64,000 bases of DNA from Lentinula raphanica (lineage: Eukaryota > Basidiomycota > Agaricomycetes > Agaricales > Omphalotaceae): positions 372,001-436,000 of the forward strand of contig JANVFP010000031.1 of NCBI GenBank assembly GCA_027919835.1. Direction: 5' to 3'. Position numbers and translations under genes: made by a program. Numbering within the stretch: position 1 is the stretch's first letter; each line of letters begins with the position of its first letter. Positions 44,892 to 55,444 of this stretch are shown in pieces. The notes beneath the pieces were generated by a model. The model was not told the DNA's origin and ran no database searches. It saw only the letters and a list, made by a program, of their open reading frames with translations.

Positions 44892-46906
44892 ACCATAGAG
44901 TTCACGCTTAGATTGAGAAAACCGGCTTCACGTTCATTATACGGGATGGATCCGAAGTAATTATAGTATATCTTCGTCTGATCTACAGGATCAATCTGAT
45001 AGATGTAAAATCCCGTACCCATGTAAGAACTATCCACTGCTAAGTGTGTTTCCCAGTCATATACTATGACTCTTAAGGCTGGTGCATTACGGACTCCGTC
45101 TTTCAACAGGTCCATGGCAATAACATGCTCATCCTTCCACTCAAACGGAATATTCGCCGTTAATTTGGTCAAAGGTGAGGCTTCTTAGCGTAGTTGTGAA
45201 TGAACATCCGGAGCTGACCAACAGTTCCCAGAAAGGCTCGGACCTGTGTCTTAGAAGAGCACGGAGGCCAAGTCAGAACCGTAGTTGCGATTCTATCTTC
45301 CGGTTTCTGTCCTTCGTACGTGCAACGGTGTCCAACCACTACAGTTTCAGCGCAACACAGGAATGCTTTAGGTCCCGAGAAGGTTCCGCCGCAATACCGC
45401 ATCCGCTGAATGATTCGGTTCACATTTTGGAGATGCTCCCAGACAAATCGTCTGATCAAAGGATTTTCAGGGATAGTTTCGTATCCGCCACCCGGTAATT
45501 CATAACGAGTCCCGGGGCCTCTGATAGGAACATCATCGACGTAAGGAATGTATATTCCGGAATTTCATCTCGCATCATGTAAGTTACATCGTCATGGAAT
45601 ATCGGAACAGAGTTCGTCCAACCCATAGGCAACTTGACGAGACGGTGTGGTCCGTACGGAGTTTGGAATGTCGTCAGATCTCGCGAACTAACATCGAGTG
45701 GTCGTTCATCATAACCCACATAGATATCCAACAAACCACCACAGGCACGACCCGCAAAATGACGAGCAATATCCGCGGTGGCAGGAGGAATCCCGGAGTG
45801 TTGAATGGTCACCTTGTTCAAGGGTTCCAAACTATGTACTAAACGAAGACTCGTTCCATCCTTCTTGACCACACAAAACCATTTTGAACGATAACTCGAG
45901 CAAGATGGTTCATAAACTCCAGCATCAATCTTATCCTTGATGATCTTACAAACCTTTCGAAGATTCCGGGAGGAATTGGAATATTTCGTTCGACCCAGGG
46001 CTCATGAGGTATGACCGGAATTTTCACGGGAGGAAAGAAGTCCTCTCTGAATGTTCCGCCCTCGGAAGCTTCCCAAGCAAAACCCATTTCCTGCAACTTC
46101 ATCATATGATGAACTAGCTTCATTTCCTCGTCCGTAAGGAAACCTTCCGCATGGTTTTTCTCGATGATCTCTTTCCGTTCTTGCGTATACCGAATACCCG
46201 GCGTGAATTCTGGAGGATGAGTTGGTAGATCTGGTAGATCAGCCAAAGGATCCCCGTAAATGTGTCTCCGCACACGGAATTCTTCCGGTAAATCAGCCTT
46301 GACAGGGCGAACTTTCACTGCTACAGGCTTATATTTTTGAGAACCGAAGACCGAAACTGGCTGATCTGGCAAAAGCACATCATTATATGCGCATATATGC
46401 TGGTCAATCGTCTCGTTCTTGAGTTCCCAGAGCTTAACACGATGCATCGCAGCCTCCAAATCTTGGGTCATTGAAGACAATTCCGCATCTTTTGCTTGAT
46501 CTACTTGATCTGGTAGATCTTCCATGTTATCATATGGACGAGTTAACCCGTGTAAGTCTTTCCACCTAACGTCCTTTGTCATGGACTGGTAAAAGGTCTC
46601 TTTCAGGTCCTCAACGGTCGGATCAGCTCTAAATCCTTCCTTCCATGGGTTGATCACACGATTTTGTTGATGGTCTACACCTTTGTTCAGGTATAGTAAT
46701 ATGGTTTCGGCAATTCCGGGGTGGGACTTCTCTATCGTTGGCAGACAGCATTGTACATACACGTCCGCTAATTCTTCATCTGAGAAGGTACCTCGTTTCA
46801 CCTGATTCGACTCTATAACCACTTCCTCCGCTTGAGCATCCCAGTACCCACTAAGAGCGATTTCTACCTCTCCCTGGTCGCTACTCAGATCCCAGAGGTT
46901 ATTCAA
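44888..46906 (-). pseudogene. Reverse transcriptase part of gypsy pol with several frameshifts
   Basis: Successive frames 46906-45839, 45872-45456, 45459-45169 and 45172-44888 each end at a stop shortly after the homology moves to the next frame. The pieces are a connection domain and RT start (RKEIIEKNHAEGFLTDEEMK; IPHEPWVERNIPIPPG), the palm (FCVVKKDGTSLRLVHSLEPL, RLVKLPMGWTN), a YVDD catalytic box readable only in the shifted frame near 45545, then thumb and RNase H (AVDSSYMGTGFY). Each change is explained by a single missing base, near 45963, 45557, 45183 and 44928, mostly at short homopolymers. The copy cannot make a full RT. Confidence 0.8.
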
Positions 46907-47299
46907 AAATTTGGTTGCGGAACTTTCTCTGCCTCCTCGTGAGTGTCTTCCCGTCTTGATAAACTGACACCCCCTATAGGGGGTCTTTTTTTAAGGTCTA
47001 TCAATATATCCTCAACCCCTAACCCCTAACCCAACCCCTAACCACCCTAACCCCTAACCAAACCCCTAACCCTAACCTAACCCAACCCCTAACCCCTAAC
47101 CCTTATTGGCCTATGTTTGGCACTGAATCAGACCCCTCCCTAATGTTGGGGTTAGCATAGCTAACCCCAACGGGAGGGGCCTGATTCAGTGCTTAATCCC
47201 AGTTTAAATATTCATTTATTGGCTGAGTGGGCAACTGCCCCTTAGTAATGCAAAACAGGGCTCAGGCAGTTGCCCACTTGTTATGCATAAAACCTACAG
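46907..47299. repeat. Insertion of palindromes and telomere-like repeats inside pol
   Basis: Replaces the C-terminal half of the protease. It contains the perfect palindrome ACCCCCTATAGGGGGT (46969-46984) and a (CCCCTAA/CCCTAA)n array at 47013-47104. A long hairpin (47121-47191) has arms CACTGAATCAGACCCCTCCC and GGGAGGGGCCTGATTCAGTG. A further hairpin, GTGGGCAACTGCC / GGCAGTTGCCCAC, lies around 47227-47277. No coding frame crosses it. Confidence 0.7.
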
Positions 47300-48415
47300 C
47301 TACAGGTGATTTTGCATCTGTATGGTGATTCCGGGATCCCAACCTAGACCTAAGCCTAACGCCACGCTCATATCGATTGCGACTATCTGTGATCCTGAGT
47401 CCAGGAGGTTCTCTACTTCGAGATCTTCCCGATCATTCACAACAGGCCACACTGCACGGAGACCGTTGCCTATGGTAGCAACTATGGTCATATCTCGTCG
47501 TTCATCATTCTCGTCTACATCACTCAAGAATGATTCTACTGGATCTACTTGAACAAACGCTCCTGCTTTCATCCCATCCCGATCCTCAGATAATCTCTCA
47601 AAAGCCCAAGCTTCGGGTAATGCTAGATCATCCACGGAAATGACTTGTTCGTCTTCGGAATCATCATTTGAAAGGGTTTCCGTAGCTAGATCTTGTTGAT
47701 CAGCCACGTTCAGCAGCATTTTCTTTCGATCTTGCGGAAGTACTCGCTTATTCCGTATCTTTCGTGCTACGATCTGCCTGATCTTCCCCGAAAGCTGTAA
47801 AGCTTCGGAAGAAGTCAATTCAATCGTCTTTCGCACTATCCGGTCAGCAAGCTCTTCCTCTAGACCAGGCGTGAACAGTTCATTCTGCAGCCTGTATTTT
47901 GGTGCCTTCGAAGATCCCTTAGATTCAGGCATCTTTTCCGGCTTTGGTTGATTTCGAGGGTGAGGTGTAACTTCTCTGGGCTGAACATCATCAAATGGTC
48001 TTCTCGGATTTTCCGTACGAGGAGGTGACGGATCGCGGAATCGTACTTGCTTCGATTTCCGTTGATCTGTCTGATCAGGCTCGCGTCCCGAGCCTAAAGC
48101 ACTCTCCTCCGTTAAATCGTCAATGGTCACTGACTGTATCCTTTCCAAAGCAGCTTCCCTCAGTGATTGAGAAGAATCGGGGTCTGATCCAGCAGATCGG
48201 TCATGATTAGGCGTAGAATTGTCCGGATTGGACTTCGGTTTTTCGGATGTTTTGTTTTTACTAGGGTTATTTCGATCTATGGGTATATGCACCCCGTCAA
48301 AGCGTTTATTCTTGACAGCGGGTATTGCTTTTGGTGAGTTAGGCTTTGGGGCACCCTCATGAGTTGTTGCCTGTTGCTGAGACCGTGTCCTTGGTCCAGA
48401 GGTCAACTCAATCAT
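47300..48415 (-). CDS. Aspartic protease part of the gypsy element, truncated
   Basis: 371 aa. The N-terminal 300 residues are charged and disordered (RKSKQVRFRDPSPPR, DRIVRKTIELTSSEALQLSG). The retropepsin active site appears at the end as NLLDSGSQIVAIDM, with catalytic Asp in DSGS. It then stops 30 residues later (GITIQMQNHL) at the palindrome insertion, so the second half of the fold (flap and the ILGRD-like motif) is missing. It lies 8 nt after the gag stop in another frame, so a frameshift or re-initiation would be needed. Confidence 0.75.
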   Translation of the reverse strand: MIELTSGPRTRSQQQATTHEGAPKPNSPKAIPAVKNKRFDGVHIPIDRNNPSKNKTSEKPKSNPDNSTPNHDRSAGSDPDSSQSLREAALERIQSVTIDDLTEESALGSGREPDQTDQRKSKQVRFRDPSPPRTENPRRPFDDVQPREVTPHPRNQPKPEKMPESKGSSKAPKYRLQNELFTPGLEEELADRIVRKTIELTSSEALQLSGKIRQIVARKIRNKRVLPQDRKKMLLNVADQQDLATETLSNDDSEDEQVISVDDLALPEAWAFERLSEDRDGMKAGAFVQVDPVESFLSDVDENDERRDMTIVATIGNGLRAVWPVVNDREDLEVENLLDSGSQIVAIDMSVALGLGLGWDPGITIQMQNHL

Positions 48416-48423
48416 TGGATTCC

Positions 48424-50112
48424 TCAGTTTCCCGACTCGTTCGTGTACACCGTAGCAACACCATTGCTAGATCTTCCTTGCACCATTTCCGCCAGATTGG
48501 CAATGACCATCCAAGCTGGGGATCCGGCCAACTGTTCCGAGTAATCCTCATTGTCCGGGATCATCTCGTTCATCATCGTCGAAACCTCGGGCCATCCTTT
48601 GGCCTGACCATACTTCATGATCTTTTGGTATCTACTCTCACTTCCGAAGTTGTTCGGTAGCGGAGACCCATCCTTCAACTTAAGATGCTTTGGATCTTGC
48701 GGATCACGCATAATCCAACCTTTCCCTAAGAGTTCCAAGAACATTGGACAACTTTGCATCATATGGTTCGGTTCCCGACAAAGGAAACACAACATCTCAG
48801 ACCTTTGACCTTGTGCATTATTCGGATTCGTGTTAATGATTCCGCGGGGAGGCCCACTGTTTCCGGGATTACCACTACCAGAAGCGACAGTATGGGGCTG
48901 CACCCATTGCGCAGGTTGAACATTTCCGGTCTTGATGTTAGCCAGCATTTGAGCCAATGTCTCAAGTTCCTCTTTGTAGGTAGCCTTAAGTGCTCCCAAA
49001 TCTTTGACCAACACACTGTACTGGTCCCTATTTGCAGCTAGTGCTCTTTCCGTTTCCTCGGAAGCCTCTCGTTTGACTTCAACGGGCTTAGCTGTAGACC
49101 GGAAGAAATGCGAGAGATCTGGTACTTCTTCTTTGATCACCGGAGGACCACCAATCGGAACATATATGCCTCCTCTTGAGTGGGTTTCCGCATTGAAGAC
49201 CACACCATCCCGACTTGTAACCATACGGTACAACGATTCCAAGGGTGGGTGCCTTGCTACGGCCTCTGCTGCTTCCTTGTACTCTATGAACAGATATGGA
49301 TCATCGACCCGACGTTTCTCTACGCGGAAAGCAGGTACCTGCTGTTGAACCTTACGGTTCACAGCTTTCCATAACTCGTCATCGAATGCTGACAGGAAAA
49401 GAGACACCAATTCCGTGTTTCCTATCGCCGGAGGCGGTTTCAACAACTTATTGGCTTCTACCTCCATCAACAGACAATATCCGAGCAACCTATCTCCGTC
49501 CCGGACACCCAAAGGAGCATAGTTCTGTACGATCTGCAAGAGCGTATTCTTCGAACCCATTGGTCTCCCTAGAGATGCCGGGAATCTTTCACACAAGGAA
49601 CGCAGAAAACAGTCCGCGTCTTCCCTTCCCTCCTGCGCGCCGGGAAGATGCTCGAGAGCCTGCTTGGTCTGAAGGGTCATCCAAGAAAAGATCTTTTGCA
49701 TCTTCACCTTCTCGGAGGTAACTTCCGTAGCCTGGAACGTGTTCAAACAGAACCTCACCCACTCGGGGATCATGCTCGGATTGGCCAAGTCCAGGATCAT
49801 AGCAGTTTTGTGCGTAAGCGGAAACTTGGTATTGTTATACTCTGCTTGTTCCGCAGGAGTCAGTTCAGGAGGACCAAGCATCCTTATGATGTCGAGTTGA
49901 TCCTCCGGTCGTTTTTGTTGGGCAGCCGGGTTTGCTGGTGCGTTAGCATTCGCTCCCGCGGCTCCCTGATCATTTCCGTTATGTACTTCGGACATATTGT
50001 TGGGTAAAAACAGTCGTATCAAATCAAATGGTTCGGGTTGTAATGTAGGATCTGAACTAGATTGCGGATCTGGTCCAACAGTAGCTGCCTTCTGTCTACC
50101 GTTTCCTGGCAC
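48424..50112 (-). CDS. Gag of the gypsy element, 562 aa
   Basis: Intact frame from ATG 50112. The same frame is open and protein-like further upstream to about 50340 but has no ATG, so the N-terminus may be longer in relatives. Capsid-like helices occupy about residues 100-260 (AMILDLANPSMIPEWVRFCL, WMTLQTKQALEHLPG, ERFPASLGRPMGSK). A coiled segment follows (YSVLVKDLGALKATYKEEL), then one CCHC zinc knuckle, CFLCREPNHMMQSC. The order fits Ty3/gypsy Gag. No damage is seen. Confidence 0.8.
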   Translation of the reverse strand: MPGNGRQKAATVGPDPQSSSDPTLQPEPFDLIRLFLPNNMSEVHNGNDQGAAGANANAPANPAAQQKRPEDQLDIIRMLGPPELTPAEQAEYNNTKFPLTHKTAMILDLANPSMIPEWVRFCLNTFQATEVTSEKVKMQKIFSWMTLQTKQALEHLPGAQEGREDADCFLRSLCERFPASLGRPMGSKNTLLQIVQNYAPLGVRDGDRLLGYCLLMEVEANKLLKPPPAIGNTELVSLFLSAFDDELWKAVNRKVQQQVPAFRVEKRRVDDPYLFIEYKEAAEAVARHPPLESLYRMVTSRDGVVFNAETHSRGGIYVPIGGPPVIKEEVPDLSHFFRSTAKPVEVKREASEETERALAANRDQYSVLVKDLGALKATYKEELETLAQMLANIKTGNVQPAQWVQPHTVASGSGNPGNSGPPRGIINTNPNNAQGQRSEMLCFLCREPNHMMQSCPMFLELLGKGWIMRDPQDPKHLKLKDGSPLPNNFGSESRYQKIMKYGQAKGWPEVSTMMNEMIPDNEDYSEQLAGSPAWMVIANLAEMVQGRSSNGVATVYTNESGN

Positions 50113-50436
50113 TACGTTAGATCTCTTCGTTACTGGTTGTTCTGAAGATGGTCTAGGAGCTCTCCCGTTATCTGGATTGCTAGTACTCGCTCTTCCGAGG
50201 TTTCTCGGATCGTAAACAGGTACAGAGGGTTTCTTTGTTGCGCGCTTTCGCTGATCTGAAGCTTGTATCGCTGGATCAAAGAAATCTGCTGAGCCCGCGT
50301 TCTTTGAAGTCCGAGTAGCTCTTGGAGCTATTTTTAATGATCAAATAAATTCGATCAAAGGCAGTAGTTTTGAGAAATCAAGGAGATCTCTCGAGTTCGA
50401 CCAAAATATAGATTCCACCCCTTGCGGTGGGCTCCA
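50113..50436. other. Gypsy leader with putative primer binding site
   Basis: Directly inside the 5' LTR (right side) the minus strand reads TGGAGCCCACCGCAAGGG (about 50419-50436). It begins TGG, as primer sites complementary to a tRNA 3' CCA end do; the tRNA was not identified. The remainder continues the gag reading frame without an ATG. Confidence 0.5.
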
Positions 50437-52137
50437 GATAACGAGGTATAAAGTCGGTTCTTAGTATAATGCCTTATGACAGGTCACTTAGCACGAACAC
50501 AGAGTACGACTTCACGGATTCGTCAATCAAATTGTATTTATAGCGAGGTGTGGGGCGTTGTCAGAGATTCCGCACTATCTTATATCTCAAGTCGAACGCA
50601 GTCTTGTAAGATCTTTTAGATCAGCAATACTGGTCAACAGAACGAAGTGACACGGATATACCAGTCGTAAGATCTGGACTAAGGGGTTTGTTTTGAACGG
50701 CTTCCGCTCGAATAAGGGTTTGTAGGCTCGGAAAGCAACGGGGTACCAGACGTTATGGTAGACCAATCGATTCCGCTCCCGGGTGAAGCAGTACTGATCA
50801 CTATTCTCAGTAAAACCTCGAGGATCATGCAGATCACCAATCACTACGTGTCAACTTGAACAGAGCCACCAAAACTCTGCACGTTCACTCGGCACAACCT
50901 GAGACCAAGTCCTATGTATCTCCGGAACGGAGTCTACCTTCAACTAGCAAGTGACAGACACCAAGTCAAACCACTCAAAAGTCGGGCTTATCGCGATGAA
51001 GTAACACACTTAATCTGCAAGGTCCGGTACGGCTTAGAAGCCTTTACTCCCACGTATGGATGAAAAGGATTACCAGTTCAGAGAGATCTGGGCGCGAAAC
51101 TTGTTTCATTTGTGTGGATACAGGTCTTTAAGTACACTACGAAAAGTCCAATACCCGTATTTGTCCTTGATCTAGTAGATCTAGCTATTTCTACGGACGG
51201 AGTCCGATAATATACACTTAAATAGTAAAATATGACTGAAACGATACAAACACGCAAGGAAATAGTAAGGAAAACCGAGAAAAAGATGAAACTTGTCCGT
51301 ATTTCGTCGTACTTTCGCCAGATCTAGAAGACCAAGCAAGTTCCGACCATGGTCTGTGCGGCATCCACATGCTAGGGTGCCTAACTCGTCAGAGTGGCTC
51401 CTGCCTGTGTTGCTCAAGTGTTTCTGACGAATTTGCTTCCGCGGAATGGTAGTGGTCTTCCCAAGTTAATGAGATAGCCTCGTAACAGTGGTTGATCTCG
51501 CGGATCAGGTAGGTCTGGTCCGTAGCTTTCGAACGGTATGCATATAGCCTGGTGTTCTGGAGCGGACAACGAAGGTAAATGCTTCAGAAGTGTTTTCCGT
51601 AGGTTTCCGCGCGTTTCCGTGAGTACTGGTCAAAGCTGTACATAGCATACGCTATATCCCAGTTTAGAACTTGAACATATGCGTGTTTCCGCTGCGGGTT
51701 TCACCCGTACTGCCATGGAAATGCTAGATCATCATGTTTCCGACGGTTTCCGCTACTTTGCGTAGGGTTTCCGTGTGGTAACTCGTCCGGATAGGCTCTC
51801 ATCGTGTCTGATCTGCTAGATCAAGTGAAATTTCCGTCATCACAGCCAAGTACCAAACTCAGTTGTGCTGATCCGGCAGATCTTGATACTAAGTCGATAT
51901 TCCCTTGGTGTGCTCATACCAGTAGTCAGCATTCTTGAAGGATCCCCGACCAAGGGTGCGAGCAATAGCTCTAAGTGGATATTCATGGCTGATCCTGCCA
52001 AAGGATCTGTATCCTAGCTTCTACTGATACAAGTTTGACTGCTAGTTCGGGCTCACTACAGTCCTTATTGATACTATGCAACGGTCTAAGTTGATCTTTT
52101 TGATCATTGCACGCCTGCGCGGAAAAACCGCGCAACA
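50437..52137 (-). repeat. Long terminal repeat (5' LTR in element orientation)
   Basis: Same length (1,701 bp) as the left LTR, ungapped, ~98% identical by eye, with a perfect TGATCTGCTAGATCA at 51809-51823. Its outer end (TGTTGCGCGG on the minus strand) abuts LINE ORF2 sequence at 52138. A 78-codon frame (51417-51181) is open in both LTRs but has no sign of being a gene. Confidence 0.9.
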
Positions 52138-53463
52138 GCGGTAGATCCGCTCTTTCTCTGCGTTATCTTCTGCTATTCTCTCTTCACCGTTCCCGTTCAA
52201 CACTCTTAGCGCCGGTACCCTCATCCTACCACCATTGGTGTATCCATTTTCCATCAGCCGCCCGATGTCCCATACTGAGCTGGTGTCCGCGTTTTCAATG
52301 TATTCGACCCATTTGCTGATCTTCGCCTTCTTGATTTCCACGTTGTAGGCTTGTCGAATACGGCAGTACTCCTCGTGTATTGGGTGATCGATGTTGTGAT
52401 GTTTCCGATGTGACTTGTTAGCCAGGTTACCCATCCTCTTCTTCATCTCTGTTAGGTGTTGGTTCCACCATCGACGTTGATATGGGCTTGGTTTTGCTTT
52501 GGGTACCAACTCGTCCCTAAGTCTAATGAACATATCGTCGAACGTTTTAAGTGCTTCATTAAACTCAGCTATATTGTGAAGTTCCTTCGGGGGTTCGCCT
52601 TTCTCTAGCTCTTCCTGGGTTCTTTCTTTGAATTTGTCCCAGTCGGTCTTCGCCCAGTTCCATCGCATCCGTTGGTCTGCATACGGAACCCTGACGTCGA
52701 TGATTGTGTGGATTGGTATGTGATCGGTGAGGACTGGTTGTTTAGAGGGGATCGTATTACAAGCCATGATATGTTCCGTCAAGTCCTCTGAACAGAAGAC
52801 GTTATCGACTCTAGTGTAGTTCCCAGAGTTATGAGCACATAGTGTAGGCAGGTGTTTTGGCAGGGACATGTGCATGTCATACCGCGCGTTGAGGTCCAGC
52901 AGGTATTGGGCCGCTTCCAGATTTCTAGCGGTGAACAGGTGATGGTTTCGCGGTTCGTCCCAGAGCGGGTGGTGTCGGTTGAAGTCTCCCAGCCATATGT
53001 GGTGTAGTGGTCCCCTCAGTCTTATCCGCGCCGTTGGTGATCTCATCCACTCGTCTAGTGCATGTAACGTGTGATCGTTGTTGCAGTCGTTGTATATGCT
53101 GAAGATTCGGAATGTACCCGTCGTGGTCGTTAACTGTATTGCCACGATGTCTTCGTTGGGTATCTCTATCTGAGTCCAGCTTCCTGTCGAAATGCGAGTA
53201 TGTACCATTATCAATGATCGTGATCGTGGTCTCACCGGGTCTCCAAAATGTTCTATATGTCCAGTTGGATAGACTACTCTGAGGTGTGGTAGTGCTCTTG
53301 TTCTTCCTTTCAAGTCAATGTACGGTTCCTGTATGGCAAATATGTCAGCTTTTCCATGGTCAGCTTTAAGAAAATCATGCATGGCGTTATCCGATTTGTT
53401 AGCATTGAGCTGCATTATGTCCAGCGTCCCTCGTTGTTCCTGATTTTGATGTGTCACTTCCAT
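52138..53463 (-). CDS. LINE ORF2, endonuclease part only (truncated)
   Basis: Starts at ATG 53463, overlapping the ORF1 stop (ATGGAAGTGA shared). Residues 1-235 are an exo/endonuclease/phosphatase-family domain: Asn in LNANKSD, catalytic Glu in AIQEPY, GDFNRHHPLWD, SGNYTRVDNVF and the C-terminal TDHIPIH. A helical linker follows (YQRRWWNQHLTEMKKRMGN, HEEYCRIRQAY). About residue 440 the frame runs into LTR sequence and reaches a chance stop at 52042. The RT domain that should follow is absent from the window, so the copy cannot self-mobilise. Confidence 0.8.
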
Positions 53464-54890
53464 CCTTCCACGTAGTCTTGGTATGCTTGCTCGTCCATTC
53501 CATTCCTTATGGGGTCATCTCCCCAACGTCCCGGTGTTGCCGGCGTTATTGCGACGTTTGGCGGGTTTCGCGGTTGCGATGATGGTGGAGGTTGCGATGA
53601 GGGAGGGGGTTGCGATGAGGGAGGAGGTTGCAAATAATGCATCGCGTGCGGTGGGGGCATCATCGTCGTCGGCTGCGACATGTATTGGTGAGGCCCTGCT
53701 TGATATGGCATCATCTGCATCGGCGGGTACATTTGCATGGGGTAAGGTTGAGATCCTGGCGGTGGTCTGGATCCTGACGAGAACCGATATTGGTCGAGTG
53801 TCCGCTGGCCGCGTTCTCTAGTCATTGATCGTCTGGGCCCACGACTCCGTCCTCTGCCGCCTGCTGGTGCTGGCGTTGGGTCGCGTGTCCCCAGCCTCAG
53901 TTGTGGTCGATTTGCTGTTCCGCCTCCTTCTCCGGGCTCCCCTCCTGCTAGTCTTCCTCTGCCTTTCCCCCTCCGGACTGTTGTCCATTCGTCATATTCG
54001 CTGCGTACGTTCGCTCGCCATCCCTGGTCAAAGTCTTCTTGCACCGGCTCGTCCATTCGTCCCCAAGTGGTTGGGTTCCTGGTCACAAAGAGACGGTATG
54101 CCCGTTCCGGGTCCCACTTTGTTCTCTCCTTCAGCTTCTTCTGAAACTCCGGGCACTCCCTACTGGCCGCGCCATGGCCCGCTTTCCGGCAGTTGGCACA
54201 GAAAAGTTGTTGTTCGTTTGCCTGGCATGCGCTCGTCCTATGTCGCCCGGCGCATCTGGCACAAACATCATGTTCTGCCTTGCATTGCTCCGCGATGTGG
54301 CCAAAGGTGTTACACTTGACGCAGCGTTTTGGGTCCGGGTTGTTCTTCTTCGCTCGTAACACCCTTCCTTGCACTACGACTCTACCTGTAAGAAGTTCGT
54401 TAGCGTCTTCTCTTGTATCCATAGAAAAGATAGCATGAGCATGTCGCTGCCCCTCCTTCCTCTTCTCAATCTGCTTGATCCACCTGATGCTCCTTATTGC
54501 GCCTGTCCTTAGTCCACTCATGGTTTCGATCCTTCGTTGCTCTATCGGGCTGTCAATGGGCGTTTCCACCGGCAGGGCTTCGACCACAACTTCGGCGTAG
54601 TTTGGTCTCAACGTCGCTGACGATCCCCAAGCAGCTCCAAAACGTTCCATCCTCCCATCCTGCTTCATCCATTTCACCTCCTCTACACTTCTCAGCAGCG
54701 AGAACGCACCCTTATTAGGGATCTTCGTGACGGCAACTACTTCTGGCTTGATGGTTTCCGCATCCTCCTCTCCGACAATGATATTGATTGCGAGATTCGC
54801 TTTCGCTACCAGCTCCTTTTCACCTAAGGCCCAGTCAGACGGAGTTTGCGAGGTGATGACGATGCGTCGATCCTTCATTTTGGCCTCTCG

Positions 54891-55400
54891 TGTTGAAAAC
54901 AGCAATCAATCTTACGATAGGTTGATGCTTTTACTCACCGAGTATAAGCTTGCTGAGGAGACTTCAGATAGCGAAGTTGAGATGATAGAAACTCTTGAAT
55001 AAGAGGCTTATTGTTACAGAGGAACATCTACAGTATTTATACTAGAAGAGTTAACACCCTATGACAATGATGAATAATAATGAATCATGTATACAGCATG
55101 TAAGATGAGTAAAGTACGATCATAGGTGTAAAGAATAATGCATATAACATGTGTATGTAGTCCGTCTAGCACACTGCAAAAGCTGTAGAGCGAATAGCAT
55201 TAAGAGAGCATAAAGCTGAAATGAAATACAGCAGTAAGGCTGTATGTTGCATGAGAAATAACAATAGAATATTGTTAAAGGGCTAAGAAATACATGATAG
55301 CTGCATGTCGATCACTCATTAATAGTCAGTGCTATGCTTAGTAAATAAGCGCACATGATATCATGATTAGATAGACTTAAGCGCTAATCTAATTTCAACA
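54891..55400 (-). repeat. Copia 3' LTR
   Basis: 510 bp, TG...CA ends, same sequence as 60983-61492 by eye. The flanking CTCCCCTTCGCT (55401-55412) is the polypurine tract on the minus strand. Confidence 0.93.
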
Positions 55401-55444
55401 CTCCCCTTCGCTAAAGACCTAGCGAATCATTGAATCATGATAGA

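Larger units (their letters stand above)
31651..52137 (-). mobile_element. 20.5-kb Ty3/gypsy-type LTR element with two opposite-strand accessory genes
   Basis: Two 1,701-bp direct repeats (31651-33351, 50437-52137) bound the element. Minus-strand order: 5' LTR at right, primer-site region, gag (50112-48424), protease (48415-47300), RT-RNase H-integrase (46906-42735), plus-strand genes, polypurine tract at 33352-33367, 3' LTR. Integrase after RNase H defines Ty3/gypsy order. The accessory genes at 33811-36574 and 37388-42523 run against pol. Protease is truncated and RT has several frameshifts, so this copy is non-autonomous. Flanks on the two sides are unrelated (truncated SAP-like gene at left, LINE ORF2 at right) and no target duplication is visible. 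Confidence 0.85.

Noticed and set aside
47121..47191. Hairpin as a transcription terminator
   Set aside because: Rho-independent terminators are bacterial; here it is one of several palindromes in an insertion inside pol.
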